A stretch of DNA of 64,000 nt from JALYRV01 sp040902895 (GTDB lineage: Bacteria; Acidobacteriota; Vicinamibacteria; Vicinamibacterales; SCN-69-37), in contig JBBDWL010000047.1 in NCBI GenBank assembly GCA_040902895.1, positions 95,590 through 159,589 on the forward strand, given 5' to 3'. Positions 16,572-24,944 of the stretch are shown piece by piece. Each line of letters begins with the position of its first letter. Positions within the stretch are counted from its first letter, which is position 1. Below the pieces are notes generated by a model. It searched no databases, was not told the origin of the DNA, and saw nothing but the letters and a program-made list of their open reading frames with translations. The position numbers and the translations under genes are program-made.

Positions 16572-17135
16572 ATGGCAATCCGCAAGGTCGCCCGCATGGG
16601 GCATCCCGTCCTCAGAGAGATGACCCGGCCCCTGGCAGAGGCCGATGTCCGCACGCCTGAAATGCAGCGGCTGATCGACGACATGTTCGAGACGATGGCC
16701 GAATACCAGGGTATCGGCCTGGCCGGGCCACAGGTTTACGAGGGCGTGCGCCTGTTCGTGGCGGGCACCGAAGGGGACCTGCCGATCGGCGACATGGCGG
16801 ATGATCGGCCGATGCCGCGATTCGCCCTGATCAATCCTGAAATCACTGTGGTGGGCCGCACCGTTGAGATGGACTGGGAGGGCTGCCTGAGCATTCCCGA
16901 CATCCGCGGGCAGGTGCCGCGCCCGCGCGACATCTCCGTCCGCGCGTTCGACCGCGAGGGCCGGCGCGTCGAGTTCAATGCCTCAGGATTTCCCGCGCGG
17001 GTCATTCAGCACGAGACCGATCATCTCGACGGCGTGCTGTTCTTCGATCGGATGCGCTCGTTCGAGACGCTCACTTTTCTCGAGGAGTATCAGCGCTACT
17101 GGACGGACCGGCGCGAGGACGAGGACGAAGCGTGA
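16572..17135 (+). CDS. def: Peptide deformylase
   Basis: A 187-residue metalloprotease with all three deformylase motifs: GIGLAGPQ (47-54), EGCLSIP (103-109) and QHETDHLDG (146-154), which provide the Cys and two His metal ligands and the catalytic Glu. It removes the formyl group from nascent proteins. No methionyl-tRNA formyltransferase is next to it. The last 65 bases overlap the 3' end of the convergent penicillin-acylase-like gene. Confidence 0.95.
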   Translation: MAIRKVARMGHPVLREMTRPLAEADVRTPEMQRLIDDMFETMAEYQGIGLAGPQVYEGVRLFVAGTEGDLPIGDMADDRPMPRFALINPEITVVGRTVEMDWEGCLSIPDIRGQVPRPRDISVRAFDREGRRVEFNASGFPARVIQHETDHLDGVLFFDRMRSFETLTFLEEYQRYWTDRREDEDEA

Positions 17136-19419
17136 GCGATCGCCACGCCGCGGCCCGCACCGCCCCCTCGCTGAAGGCCATCGGCACATAGCGCCCTTCA
17201 TTCCACAGCGGCAGCATGTCGTCGTAATGCCCGCTGATCGGATGCCCCGACTGGCCCATCGGCATGATGAACCGCGAGTTGTCCCAGTCGCCGACGTCGA
17301 TGATCTGGCGGTACGACGCCACGAATACCTGACCGCGGATGCGCATGGCCGGATTCACCGTGAATCCATCTCCTGGCCGCGACAGCGCGCGGCTGAAAAT
17401 CGGACGCAGCCATACCACGGCGTCAAGTGGCGCATGCGGAAAGCGCACGGTGTTGCGCGCGTCCCAGCGCCAGGCCTGCATGTGTCCGCCCTGCTCCTCA
17501 GTCAGGGCCGCAACCGATCGCCGCAGCGCCGCGCCGAGCACGACGCCGCACGTCTGCTGACCCGGCAGTTCCACATCGTCACACCAGGCGCCGGCGCCCG
17601 TCTTCGCGAAGCGGTGCATCGCGCGCGCAAGCGTCACGGTGCCTGCCTCGTAGTCGGCCCATAGCCGATCGCCGAGCTCGTCGCGAAGGATCGCGCGCGC
17701 GGCCTCGTCGTAATAGCGTCTGAAGATCGCCGCCGCGGGACTGCCGCCTCGCATGCCGCCATCCCACGCCTTCAGCATCGCGAGGGCGGCCGCGCTCTGC
17801 GCGTCAGGCGGCTCGACCGTGTCGAACAGCAGCGGCGCGAGCGCCTTCGGCTGCCGTGAGACCACATCGGATTGAATCCGCGCGACATCCTCAATCGAGT
17901 GGGCGCTTTCGGCTTCAATCAGCTCGGTGATGCGATCGGCGCGATGAGGCAGGTCGAAGCTGGTGCTCATCGGTGCGGCCTTTCCGCCAATCGCATTGTT
18001 GGCGGTGACCACGAACCCAGAGGCGGGATCCGAGACCGCGGCGGCCGTCTCTGCGCTGAATTGGCCGGTCCATGCGCCATCCGGCCCGCGAACGGGAACA
18101 GATCCCGCGGCGGCATATCCAATCTCACCGCCGGCATCGGCGTACACCATGCCAAGCACCGGCGCATGCACCCGCGCGAGCGCAGCCCTCACATCGGCGG
18201 TGTTCGAGGCGGTGTTGAGGGCAATGAATGCGCTGATGCTCGCGTCGGTGCGATCGAGGCCGGTCCATCTGAGCGCCAGCGAGGCGCGCTCGCCGACGAG
18301 TTCCGAAATGACGGGGCCGTTCGCCGACCGTTTCACGGTAAGCCGCTCTTCGCCGCCGCCCTTGATCCGGATGACTTCCTCGGTGGTGGCGATCGGCTCC
18401 TGGTAACCCACCACGAACAAGTCCTGTGCATCCACCATCGCGTTGGTCGCGCCCCATGCGACGCGGCCGTTGTGGCCAATCACGACCGCGCACGCGCCAG
18501 GGAAGGTCGCGCCGATGACGTCGAGCGAGCCGCCGGTGAGATGCACGAGATACCACGTGGACGGCGCCTGTGCGGCAACGTGGGGATCGCTTGCGAGAAT
18601 CGGCCGGCCCGTTGCGGTGCGCGCGCCGCCAAGCACCCATGCGTTGCTGCCGCCTGTTATGAAGTCAGCCGCGGCGCTCTGACTAACGGAGGGCGCCACA
18701 CGCTCGAGCACGCGCGCAACCTGATCCAGCGCCTGCGACGCGGCGGGGGATAGCGGCGCGGGCAGCACCGTCGCGCCGTCGAAGTCGCCCGGCACCAGCT
18801 CTGACGCGCGATTCGCGCCGACCTTCGCCGCGAGGCGCAGATACAGCAGCTCCTCGCGCCAGTTCATGGCCTGCGCCCATGCCAGCAGCTTGATCGACGC
18901 CACCACATCGTCCGCCGTCCAGCGCTCGGGACGAATGCCTGTGAGTGAATACTCGACTGGCAGGCGCCAGCCGGACGTGTGGTCGAGAAACGCGTTCACG
19001 CCCCGCACGTACGCGTCGATGACGTCGAGCGTCGCCGCATCGAGCGACGCCCGCGCGTCGCGCGCGGCTCGCGCAAATCCCACCGTGCGCATGAACCGAT
19101 CGGTCGGGAGCGCCTCGGGCCCGAGTGCTTCAGCGAGCCGGCCGGCGGCGGCTCGCCGCTGGATTTCCATCTGCCATAACCGATCCTGCGCGTGCACGAA
19201 CCCGAGGCCGAAGACGGCGTCCGTGTGACTGCGCGCTCGCACGTGCGGGATGCCATACCGGTCGCGCAGGATTTCCACCGGCGCCAGCGTGCCGTCCACA
19301 AACAGCTCGCCGTTGACCCCTGGAAGAGGGCGATGGAATCGCAGCAATACGGTGGCGATCGCGCCGGCGGCGAGCAGAATCGGGAGCGCAGCTACGATCC
19401 GCAGCGGGATCCTTCTCAT
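17071..19419 (-). CDS. Penicillin acylase-like N-terminal nucleophile hydrolase
   Basis: A 782-residue Ntn-hydrolase of the penicillin G acylase family. It has an N-terminal membrane anchor or signal (RIVALPILLAAGAIATVLL region), the alpha-chain motif RDRYGIPHVRA, and HAQDRLWQMEI. The processing site ITGGSNAWVLGG gives Ser258 as the new N-terminal nucleophile; the Asn pair typical of the oxyanion hole also appears (TANNAIGG). Natural substrates in this family include N-acyl homoserine lactones and other amides. I chose ATG 19419 (MRRIPLRIV). The divergent thyX-like start is 11 bases away. The basic C-terminal tail is encoded by the overlap with def. Confidence 0.88.
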   Translation of the reverse strand: MRRIPLRIVAALPILLAAGAIATVLLRFHRPLPGVNGELFVDGTLAPVEILRDRYGIPHVRARSHTDAVFGLGFVHAQDRLWQMEIQRRAAAGRLAEALGPEALPTDRFMRTVGFARAARDARASLDAATLDVIDAYVRGVNAFLDHTSGWRLPVEYSLTGIRPERWTADDVVASIKLLAWAQAMNWREELLYLRLAAKVGANRASELVPGDFDGATVLPAPLSPAASQALDQVARVLERVAPSVSQSAAADFITGGSNAWVLGGARTATGRPILASDPHVAAQAPSTWYLVHLTGGSLDVIGATFPGACAVVIGHNGRVAWGATNAMVDAQDLFVVGYQEPIATTEEVIRIKGGGEERLTVKRSANGPVISELVGERASLALRWTGLDRTDASISAFIALNTASNTADVRAALARVHAPVLGMVYADAGGEIGYAAAGSVPVRGPDGAWTGQFSAETAAAVSDPASGFVVTANNAIGGKAAPMSTSFDLPHRADRITELIEAESAHSIEDVARIQSDVVSRQPKALAPLLFDTVEPPDAQSAAALAMLKAWDGGMRGGSPAAAIFRRYYDEAARAILRDELGDRLWADYEAGTVTLARAMHRFAKTGAGAWCDDVELPGQQTCGVVLGAALRRSVAALTEEQGGHMQAWRWDARNTVRFPHAPLDAVVWLRPIFSRALSRPGDGFTVNPAMRIRGQVFVASYRQIIDVGDWDNSRFIMPMGQSGHPISGHYDDMLPLWNEGRYVPMAFSEGAVRAAAWRSLTLRPRPRAGPSSSADTPREK

Positions 19420-19424
19420 ATAAT
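19419..19424 (+). promoter_or_regulatory. TATAAT -10 box just before the ThyX-like gene
   Basis: A perfect TATAAT ends six bases before the GTG start at 19431. Its first T is also the last base of the divergent CAT start codon, so promoter and start codons of both genes fit into 14 bases. Leaderless transcription is the simplest reading. Confidence 0.6.
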
Positions 19425-19430
19425 CGGGGC

Positions 19431-21050
19431 GTGTCCCTGGCAGGCGCCCCCGAATTCTCTCCCGAAGAAGCGCGGGCACTCGCACCTTACTTTACCAACC
19501 TCGATCGGCCCGTCTTTGTTCTCACGAATCTGCCCGAGACGGTGAAGGGCGCGCTGTTCGCGCGCTATTCACGATCGGCAAAGCCGCTGCGGCGGCTGTT
19601 TCTCGACGAATTCGCCGACAAGGTTGAAACGGCACCCGCGGCCGCGGCAGAGGCAGAGGGGGCGGGGGAAGTCGGCATCAAGCGCGCCGAGCAGCTCTAT
19701 CAGAAAGTCTTCAACGATTACGGCGACGACTCGGTCGCGCAGCTGGGCGGCGTGCATCTCGCCGTTGAGAATGCATCGAACGTGCTGACGAAGCTGCTCG
19801 AGTGGGGCCGCCTGATGGCGTACCTCGAGCAATCGACGCGCTACATTCCGTACACCGAGCGCAGGAACGCCGCGTGGCGCTACCACGTGCCGTTCGAGCT
19901 TGACGGCCACAAGCTGCGGCCGCAGTACATCGACACGCTCGATCGCGCGTTCCAGGTGTACGCGGCCTGGTTCGAGCGCATGCGCGACTATTTCGCTGCG
20001 AGGCACCCGCGCGCGGACGGCGATTCCGAAGCCGTGCATCGCGCGGCCATCCGCGCAAAAGCGCTCGACACGCTGCGCGGCCTGCTGCCGGCCGCCACGC
20101 AATCCAGCGTCGGCATTTATGCCACGGGACAGGCGTACGAAGCACTGCTGCTGCGGCTGCGCGCGAGTCCGCTTGTCGAAGCGCAGATGTGCGCGGCGCT
20201 CATGCTCGAAGAGCTGCGCAAGGTCATCCCCGCATTTCTGACGCGTGTCGATGTGCCCGACCGCGGCGGCGCCTGGAGCGACTACATCGCCCGCACGCGC
20301 GACGATGCGGCGGATATGGCGGCGCAGGTGCTGGATGGCGAGGCCCCCGAGCCGCGCGACGAAGTGACGCTCTCGGAGTTCGACCCGGAAGGGGAGCTCA
20401 AGGTCGTGGCGGCGGCCCTGTACGCCGGAACGGATCTGCCCGACGATCAGTTGCTCAGCGTCACGCGCAATCTGTCGGCCGATCAGCGCGCGTCGGTGCT
20501 CGCCGGCTATGCCGGCGATCGCCGCAATCGCCGCCATCGACCCGGCCGCGCATTCGAGCGGACCTCATACCGTTTCGACGTGCTCACCGACTATGGTGCG
20601 TTCCGCGATCTGCAGCGCCACCGCCTGCTCACGCTCGAATGGCAGGCGCTGTCGCCGCGTCATGGATTCGCGCTGCCCGATGCGATCGAGGAGGCGGGCG
20701 GCGGCGCCGATTTCCGCGAGGTGATGGATCGTTCAGCGTCGCTGTGGGAGGCGATGATGAAGGCGGGCCTGACCGACATCGCCCCGTATGCGGTGTCAAT
20801 GGCCTATCGCGTGCGCTTCTACATGCACATGAACGCGCGCGAGGCCATGCACGTGATCGAGCTTCGCACGGCGCCGCAGGGCCATCCGGCATACCGCCGC
20901 GTATGCCAGCAGATGCACCGGCTGATCGCCGAGCGCGCCGGGCATCACGGCATCGCCGGCGCGATGAAGTTCGTCGACCATTCCGAAGTGGAGCTCGAGC
21001 GGCTGCAGTCGGAGCGCGCGCTCGAACGCAAGCGTCTCGAACGATCGTGA
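19431..21050 (+). CDS. Long two-domain ThyX-like (FAD-dependent thymidylate synthase family) protein
   Basis: A 539-residue protein, more than twice the length of ThyX (about 220-250), that looks like two ThyX-type halves. The first half has EQSTRYIPYTER; the second has RTSYRFDVLTDYGAFRDLQRHRLLTLEWQALS, where QRHR resembles the start of the RHRx7S ThyX signature but the serine spacing is off. C-terminal ELRTAPQGHPAYRRVCQQM also matches the family. Whether it makes dTMP is unclear because the consensus motif is not intact. It begins with GTG at 19431 and heads a plus-strand run of genes; its stop overlaps the thioesterase GTG (GTGA). Confidence 0.7.
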   Translation: MSLAGAPEFSPEEARALAPYFTNLDRPVFVLTNLPETVKGALFARYSRSAKPLRRLFLDEFADKVETAPAAAAEAEGAGEVGIKRAEQLYQKVFNDYGDDSVAQLGGVHLAVENASNVLTKLLEWGRLMAYLEQSTRYIPYTERRNAAWRYHVPFELDGHKLRPQYIDTLDRAFQVYAAWFERMRDYFAARHPRADGDSEAVHRAAIRAKALDTLRGLLPAATQSSVGIYATGQAYEALLLRLRASPLVEAQMCAALMLEELRKVIPAFLTRVDVPDRGGAWSDYIARTRDDAADMAAQVLDGEAPEPRDEVTLSEFDPEGELKVVAAALYAGTDLPDDQLLSVTRNLSADQRASVLAGYAGDRRNRRHRPGRAFERTSYRFDVLTDYGAFRDLQRHRLLTLEWQALSPRHGFALPDAIEEAGGGADFREVMDRSASLWEAMMKAGLTDIAPYAVSMAYRVRFYMHMNAREAMHVIELRTAPQGHPAYRRVCQQMHRLIAERAGHHGIAGAMKFVDHSEVELERLQSERALERKRLERS

Positions 21051-21481
21051 ACCTGCTGTACACGCATCGTCTCGAGGTGCGCTTCGCCGACTGCGATCCT
21101 CTTGGCCACGTGAACCATGCCGTCTACCTCACCTATCTCGAACAGGCGCGCTTCGAGCTGTGGCGGCGTCTCTGGGGATTCAACGGCGAGACCTCGCGCA
21201 CGGCCGCGGGTGGAGCGGGCATCATCCTCGCCCGCGCGGAATGCGATTACAGGATTCCGGCGACATACGGCGACACGCTCGATGTCAGACTTGCGCTCGC
21301 ATCCATCGGCCGCACGAGCTTCACGTATGAGTACGAGATCGTCGACGCGGCCACGCCGCGTCTGATGGCGGCGGCCCGGACTGTGCTTGTGCTGTACGAC
21401 TATGCCACGGCACAGCCGGTGGCGATAGACGAGGCGCGGCGCGCGGATCTGTCGCGCGCAGTCCCCTCGAGTCTCGAATGA
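21047..21481 (+). CDS. Hotdog-fold acyl-CoA thioesterase (YbgC/4HBT family)
   Basis: A 144-residue single hotdog domain with the catalytic motif FADCDPLGHVNHAVYLTYLEQAR near residues 14-34; the aspartate in DCDPLGH is the YbgC-type active residue. It hydrolyses acyl-CoA thioesters, substrate unknown. The start is GTG 21047, overlapping the stop of the ThyX-like gene, and gives the normal N-terminus LYTHRLEVRFADCD. The small redox gene follows after 16 bases with its own strong ribosome binding site. Confidence 0.88.
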   Translation: MNLLYTHRLEVRFADCDPLGHVNHAVYLTYLEQARFELWRRLWGFNGETSRTAAGGAGIILARAECDYRIPATYGDTLDVRLALASIGRTSFTYEYEIVDAATPRLMAAARTVLVLYDYATAQPVAIDEARRADLSRAVPSSLE

Positions 21482-21497
21482 CACAGCGGAGGAGATC

Positions 21498-21704
21498 GTG
21501 GCGGTGATAACGATTTACGGAAAGGATTCCTGTCCTTACACACAGGCCGCCGTTGAAGCCTACAAGCCGAAGGGCGCCACCTACATCAACGTCAAGAAGG
21601 ATTCAGCGGCGCTCGCGCGCATGCTCGAGTTGAGCAAGGGACGCCGCGTCGTACCGGTGATCGTCGACGACGACAAAGTCACCATCGGTTACGGAGGCAC
21701 TTGA
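21498..21704 (+). CDS. Small glutaredoxin-like protein with CPYT motif (cysteine form of the UXX-star selenoprotein family)
   Basis: A 68-residue thioredoxin-fold minimal protein: ITIYGKDSCPYTQAA contains the redox motif CPYT, VVPVIV holds the cis-proline, and the end IGYGGT matches, from memory, the UXX-star (seleno)protein family whose members often have selenocysteine at the first Cys. GTG start at 21498 is supported by GGAGGAG seven bases upstream, one of the few strong Shine-Dalgarno sites in the window. The stop overlaps the TTG of the next gene. Partners are unknown. Confidence 0.75.
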   Translation: MAVITIYGKDSCPYTQAAVEAYKPKGATYINVKKDSAALARMLELSKGRRVVPVIVDDDKVTIGYGGT

Positions 21705-22540
21705 GGCGTGTAGTGCCGCGTCGGTGGCGCGGCGGATTGGTGATTTGGGTCCTCGCGGCGCTTGTGGCCGCGCCTGCTGCTCAGGACCAACTGCCAGGCG
21801 AGAGCCGGGCGCACTGGATTGCGCGGCGCGTGCAGGATCGCGACACGGGCAGCGACAGCCGCGTCGGCATGCGCATGACGCTGGTCGATCGCCGCGGCCG
21901 CGAGCGGACGCGCGCGCTCACGATCAAAGGACTGCGCGGCGGCCCGGGCCGCCCGGTATCCGGCGATCGTACGCTGCTGCACTTCACGCTGCCCAACGAC
22001 ATCCGCGGCACCGGCTTTCTGGTCTGGGAGCATCCAGATGCCGAGGACGAGCGGTTTCTCTTTCTGCCGGCCCTCGGACGCGTGCGCCGCATTGCCGGAT
22101 CGGAAGCACAGGAAAGCTTCGTCGGCTCGGATTTCACGTACGAAGACATCGGCGGACGCGAGCTCGAGGACTACACCTATACGCTCCTCGCCGACGAGGA
22201 GACCTGGACGGCGCCGGATGGATCGCAGCACGCTGTGTGGCGCCTCGAATCACGAAGCGCCAAAGCCGATGCCCGCTTCCCGCGCGTCGTCTCCCTCATC
22301 CGCAAAGACATCTTCATCGTCGTGCGCGCCGAGATCTTCAATCGCCGTGATGAAAGGCAGAAGACGTTCGAGGCGCGGCGCATAGAGAAAATCGACGGCT
22401 ATTGGACGGTGACGTCGATGACCATGGCCGATGCGCTCGCCGGCACCCGCACCGATCTCATCGTCGAGAAGGCGGAGTACGGCGTCGGACTCGGCCCCGG
22501 CGACTTCACGCGCGTGCAGCTCGAACGGGGCGCCAGGTGA
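21701..22540 (+). CDS. Outer-membrane lipoprotein-sorting (LolA-like) periplasmic protein
   Basis: A 279-residue secreted protein with a signal peptide ending near AAPAAQ. The body has repeating features of the LolA-like/DUF1329-related family: MRMTLVDRRGRERTRALTI, a lipid-groove style beta sheet, LHFTLPNDIRGTGFLVWEHP, and FVGSDFTYEDIGGRELEDY. Such proteins accompany RND pumps and DUF1302-like barrels and are thought to carry lipids across the periplasm. TTG start at 21701 overlaps the upstream stop and is preceded by GGAGG. The stop overlaps the RND gene's GTG (GTGA). Confidence 0.8.
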   Translation: MRRVVPRRWRGGLVIWVLAALVAAPAAQDQLPGESRAHWIARRVQDRDTGSDSRVGMRMTLVDRRGRERTRALTIKGLRGGPGRPVSGDRTLLHFTLPNDIRGTGFLVWEHPDAEDERFLFLPALGRVRRIAGSEAQESFVGSDFTYEDIGGRELEDYTYTLLADEETWTAPDGSQHAVWRLESRSAKADARFPRVVSLIRKDIFIVVRAEIFNRRDERQKTFEARRIEKIDGYWTVTSMTMADALAGTRTDLIVEKAEYGVGLGPGDFTRVQLERGAR

Positions 22541-24942
22541 GCACCGCGCTCGCGCGCGTGCTCTGGCGTTTCCGCTACGTTCTCAGCTTCCTCATCGCCG
22601 CCGGCGCGATTGCGTTCGCGCCCATGGTCGGCGTGCCGAAGATCGACAACGACCTGACGTCGTGGTTCTCGCCAGGTGATCCCATCTATCAGGAGTACGA
22701 GCGCTTCCGCGACGAATTCGGCGGCACGCGGAGCCTGATCGTCGCCATCAGGGCGCCCTCCAGAGAGCGCATGTTCAGCGAGGAGTCCTTCGCCTTTCTG
22801 GACAAAGTCAGCGGCGACATCGAGCGCGTCGAGACCGTCGAACGCGTCAACAGCCTCTCAACCGCCACAATCGTCGACGCGCTGCCGGCGACGGCCGATG
22901 CGCAGGGAGCGGAGCGGGGTGTCGGGGCCCCGCGAGCGACCGAGCCAGGCGGGGTGCAGGGGTCCCCGCCGGATAGCTTCGACGACGGCGGCATTGAGGT
23001 CAGGCCGCTGATCGAGCATGTCGCCCGCAAGGGCGCCGCCGCGGCCGGCCAGCGCGCGATCGAAGACGATCTGCTGCGCGGCGATCTGATCTCCGAAGAC
23101 GGCATTGTCACCGCCATCATCGTCAGCTTCGACGAGAAGCGGATCGACGACGTGCGCGCGGGCGTGATCGAGCGGATTCATTCGATCGTGGACCCCGCGC
23201 TGCCGCAGGGCTTCGAGGCGTTCTACAACGGCAGCCTCGAGATCAGCGAGACGTATAACCGCATCACGATCGAAAACCAGACGAAGTTCACGCCGCCGAT
23301 CCTGATTCTCACGCTGTCGGCCGTGTACGTGATGTTCCGCTCGTGGCGAAAAACGGTGCTCACGCTCGCCGCCATCCTCGTCAGCGTCGTGTGGACGCTC
23401 GGCCTCTACATCGCGCTCGGATTCAGCTTCAGCGTGCTCGCCAGCATGATCGTGCCGCTCGTGATCGTGCTCGCGATTGCCGACGATGTGCACATCATCC
23501 AGCACTTCGATCAGGCCGTCAGGGCCGGCGCGACCGCGGAGCAGGCCTTCAAGAGCACGATCACCCACATGGCGGCGCCGCTGTTCGGCGCGAGCGCCAC
23601 GACCGCACTGGGCATGCTGTCGCTCGCCACCAGCAACGTGGTTGCCGTGCGGGCGTTCGGCGTCGGCGCCGCAATTGGCGTGATGGTGGACTTCGCGATC
23701 TCAATCGTATTCGTGCCGACCGTGCTGGCCTGGATGCGGGCCGAGCACACGCGTCCGCCGCAGGAGCGATGGTTTCTGGACCCGCTCAGGCGCGTTGCGG
23801 CGTTTTCCACGCACCATGCGCGCGCGATTATCGCGACGGCCGGCGGCCTTGCGGTGATCGCCATGCTGGGCGTGACGAAACTGGAGGTCGACACCAACCA
23901 CATTGCGTTTTTCAGCCGCAACCATCCGCTCGGCAAATCGGCGGCGGTGATCGATCAGAAACTCGGCGGCGTGTACGGGTTCCAGGTGATGCTCGAGGGG
24001 CCGCCCGGCTCGATGCAGCAGCCCGACACGCTCAGGCGCATGGACGCGCTGGCGGCGCGGCTCGAGGCCTTTCCTGAAGTTCGCAAGGTCACGACGCTGG
24101 CCGACTATGTGAAGCGCATCAACCGCGAGCTCGAAGGCGGCGGCGCCGGCCGAGCGGTGATTCCGGCGGAGCCCGACAAGATCGCCCAGGAGCTGTTCGT
24201 CTTCACGCTCGCCGACGAGGGCCGCCACGAGCTGGAGCGGATCGTGGCCTCTGACGCATCGGCCTCACAGATTTCCATCAAGCTGCAGTCGATGAACTCA
24301 GAGCTGCTCTGGAACTACGTCGCCTCCACCGAGCGCTTTGCGGCCGACGCCTTCCAGGGCACGGGTATTACGACAACCGTCACCGGTTCGGGCAAGCTGT
24401 TCGCGCAGCTCGATCACTATCTCGTGACGTCGCAGATCACCAGCTTCGCCACGGCCTTTCTCACGGTCTTCGCGGTGATCTTCATCGTGTTTCGATCGTG
24501 GCGCTATGGCGCGCTCGCTATCGTGCCCAATCTGTTTCCGGTGCTTGCGGTATTTGGCGTGATGGGCTGGCTCGGGATCTCGCTGAACATCGCCACGGTG
24601 ATGGTCGCCAGCGTCGCGCTCGGTGTGGTCGACGACGACACGATTCACTTCATCAGCCGGTTCAGGCGCGAACGGCAGTCTGGCGCCGCGCTCCCGGTGG
24701 CGATCGAGCGCGCAACGATCTACGAAGGGCGCGCGGCGCTCACCACGGCGCTGATCAACTGCGGCGGCTTCGCGGTGTTGATGCTCTCGGAGTACCGTCC
24801 CTCGGCCTGGTTCGGCGGACTGCTGGCGTTGACGATGGTTGTGGCGTTCCTGGCGGAAGTCTTCATCCTGCCCGCGACGATCGTGCTGCTGTCGCGTTTC
24901 TTCGGCACGCGCCCGGCAGCGGTGGCGGCGGCTACGGGCTAG
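22537..24942 (+). CDS. RND/MMPL-type lipid exporter with an in-frame repeat insert
   Basis: An 801-residue RND superfamily permease with two sets of membrane helices: one N-terminal helix then a cluster around residues 255-410, and a second cluster around 625-800. ADDVHIIQHF (first half) and DDDTIHFISRFR (second half) are the HAE2/HAE3-like membrane motifs of the MMPL/hopanoid-transport type. GTG start at 22537 couples it to the LolA-like gene. Residues about 123-146 (QGAERGVGAPRATEPGG and on) are encoded by family D repeat copy 2, in the first periplasmic loop, without breaking the frame. Confidence 0.88.
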   Translation: MSTALARVLWRFRYVLSFLIAAGAIAFAPMVGVPKIDNDLTSWFSPGDPIYQEYERFRDEFGGTRSLIVAIRAPSRERMFSEESFAFLDKVSGDIERVETVERVNSLSTATIVDALPATADAQGAERGVGAPRATEPGGVQGSPPDSFDDGGIEVRPLIEHVARKGAAAAGQRAIEDDLLRGDLISEDGIVTAIIVSFDEKRIDDVRAGVIERIHSIVDPALPQGFEAFYNGSLEISETYNRITIENQTKFTPPILILTLSAVYVMFRSWRKTVLTLAAILVSVVWTLGLYIALGFSFSVLASMIVPLVIVLAIADDVHIIQHFDQAVRAGATAEQAFKSTITHMAAPLFGASATTALGMLSLATSNVVAVRAFGVGAAIGVMVDFAISIVFVPTVLAWMRAEHTRPPQERWFLDPLRRVAAFSTHHARAIIATAGGLAVIAMLGVTKLEVDTNHIAFFSRNHPLGKSAAVIDQKLGGVYGFQVMLEGPPGSMQQPDTLRRMDALAARLEAFPEVRKVTTLADYVKRINRELEGGGAGRAVIPAEPDKIAQELFVFTLADEGRHELERIVASDASASQISIKLQSMNSELLWNYVASTERFAADAFQGTGITTTVTGSGKLFAQLDHYLVTSQITSFATAFLTVFAVIFIVFRSWRYGALAIVPNLFPVLAVFGVMGWLGISLNIATVMVASVALGVVDDDTIHFISRFRRERQSGAALPVAIERATIYEGRAALTTALINCGGFAVLMLSEYRPSAWFGGLLALTMVVAFLAEVFILPATIVLLSRFFGTRPAAVAAATG
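22905..22972 (+). repeat. GC-rich dispersed repeat, family D copy 2 (inside the RND gene)
   Basis: About 68 bases almost identical to 14990-15057, sharing GAGCGACCGAGCCAGGCGGG. It is translated in the same frame as the thiI copy (GAERGxGAPRATEPGGVQGxPP), so both proteins carry the same foreign peptide. Confidence 0.88.
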
Positions 24943-24944
24943 AA

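Noticed and set aside
24498..24944. Extension of the outer-membrane protein upstream into the RND gene
   Set aside because: The RND frame is supported by family motifs to its stop at 24942. The extension is an antisense-like translation of the same DNA in another frame without a family match.
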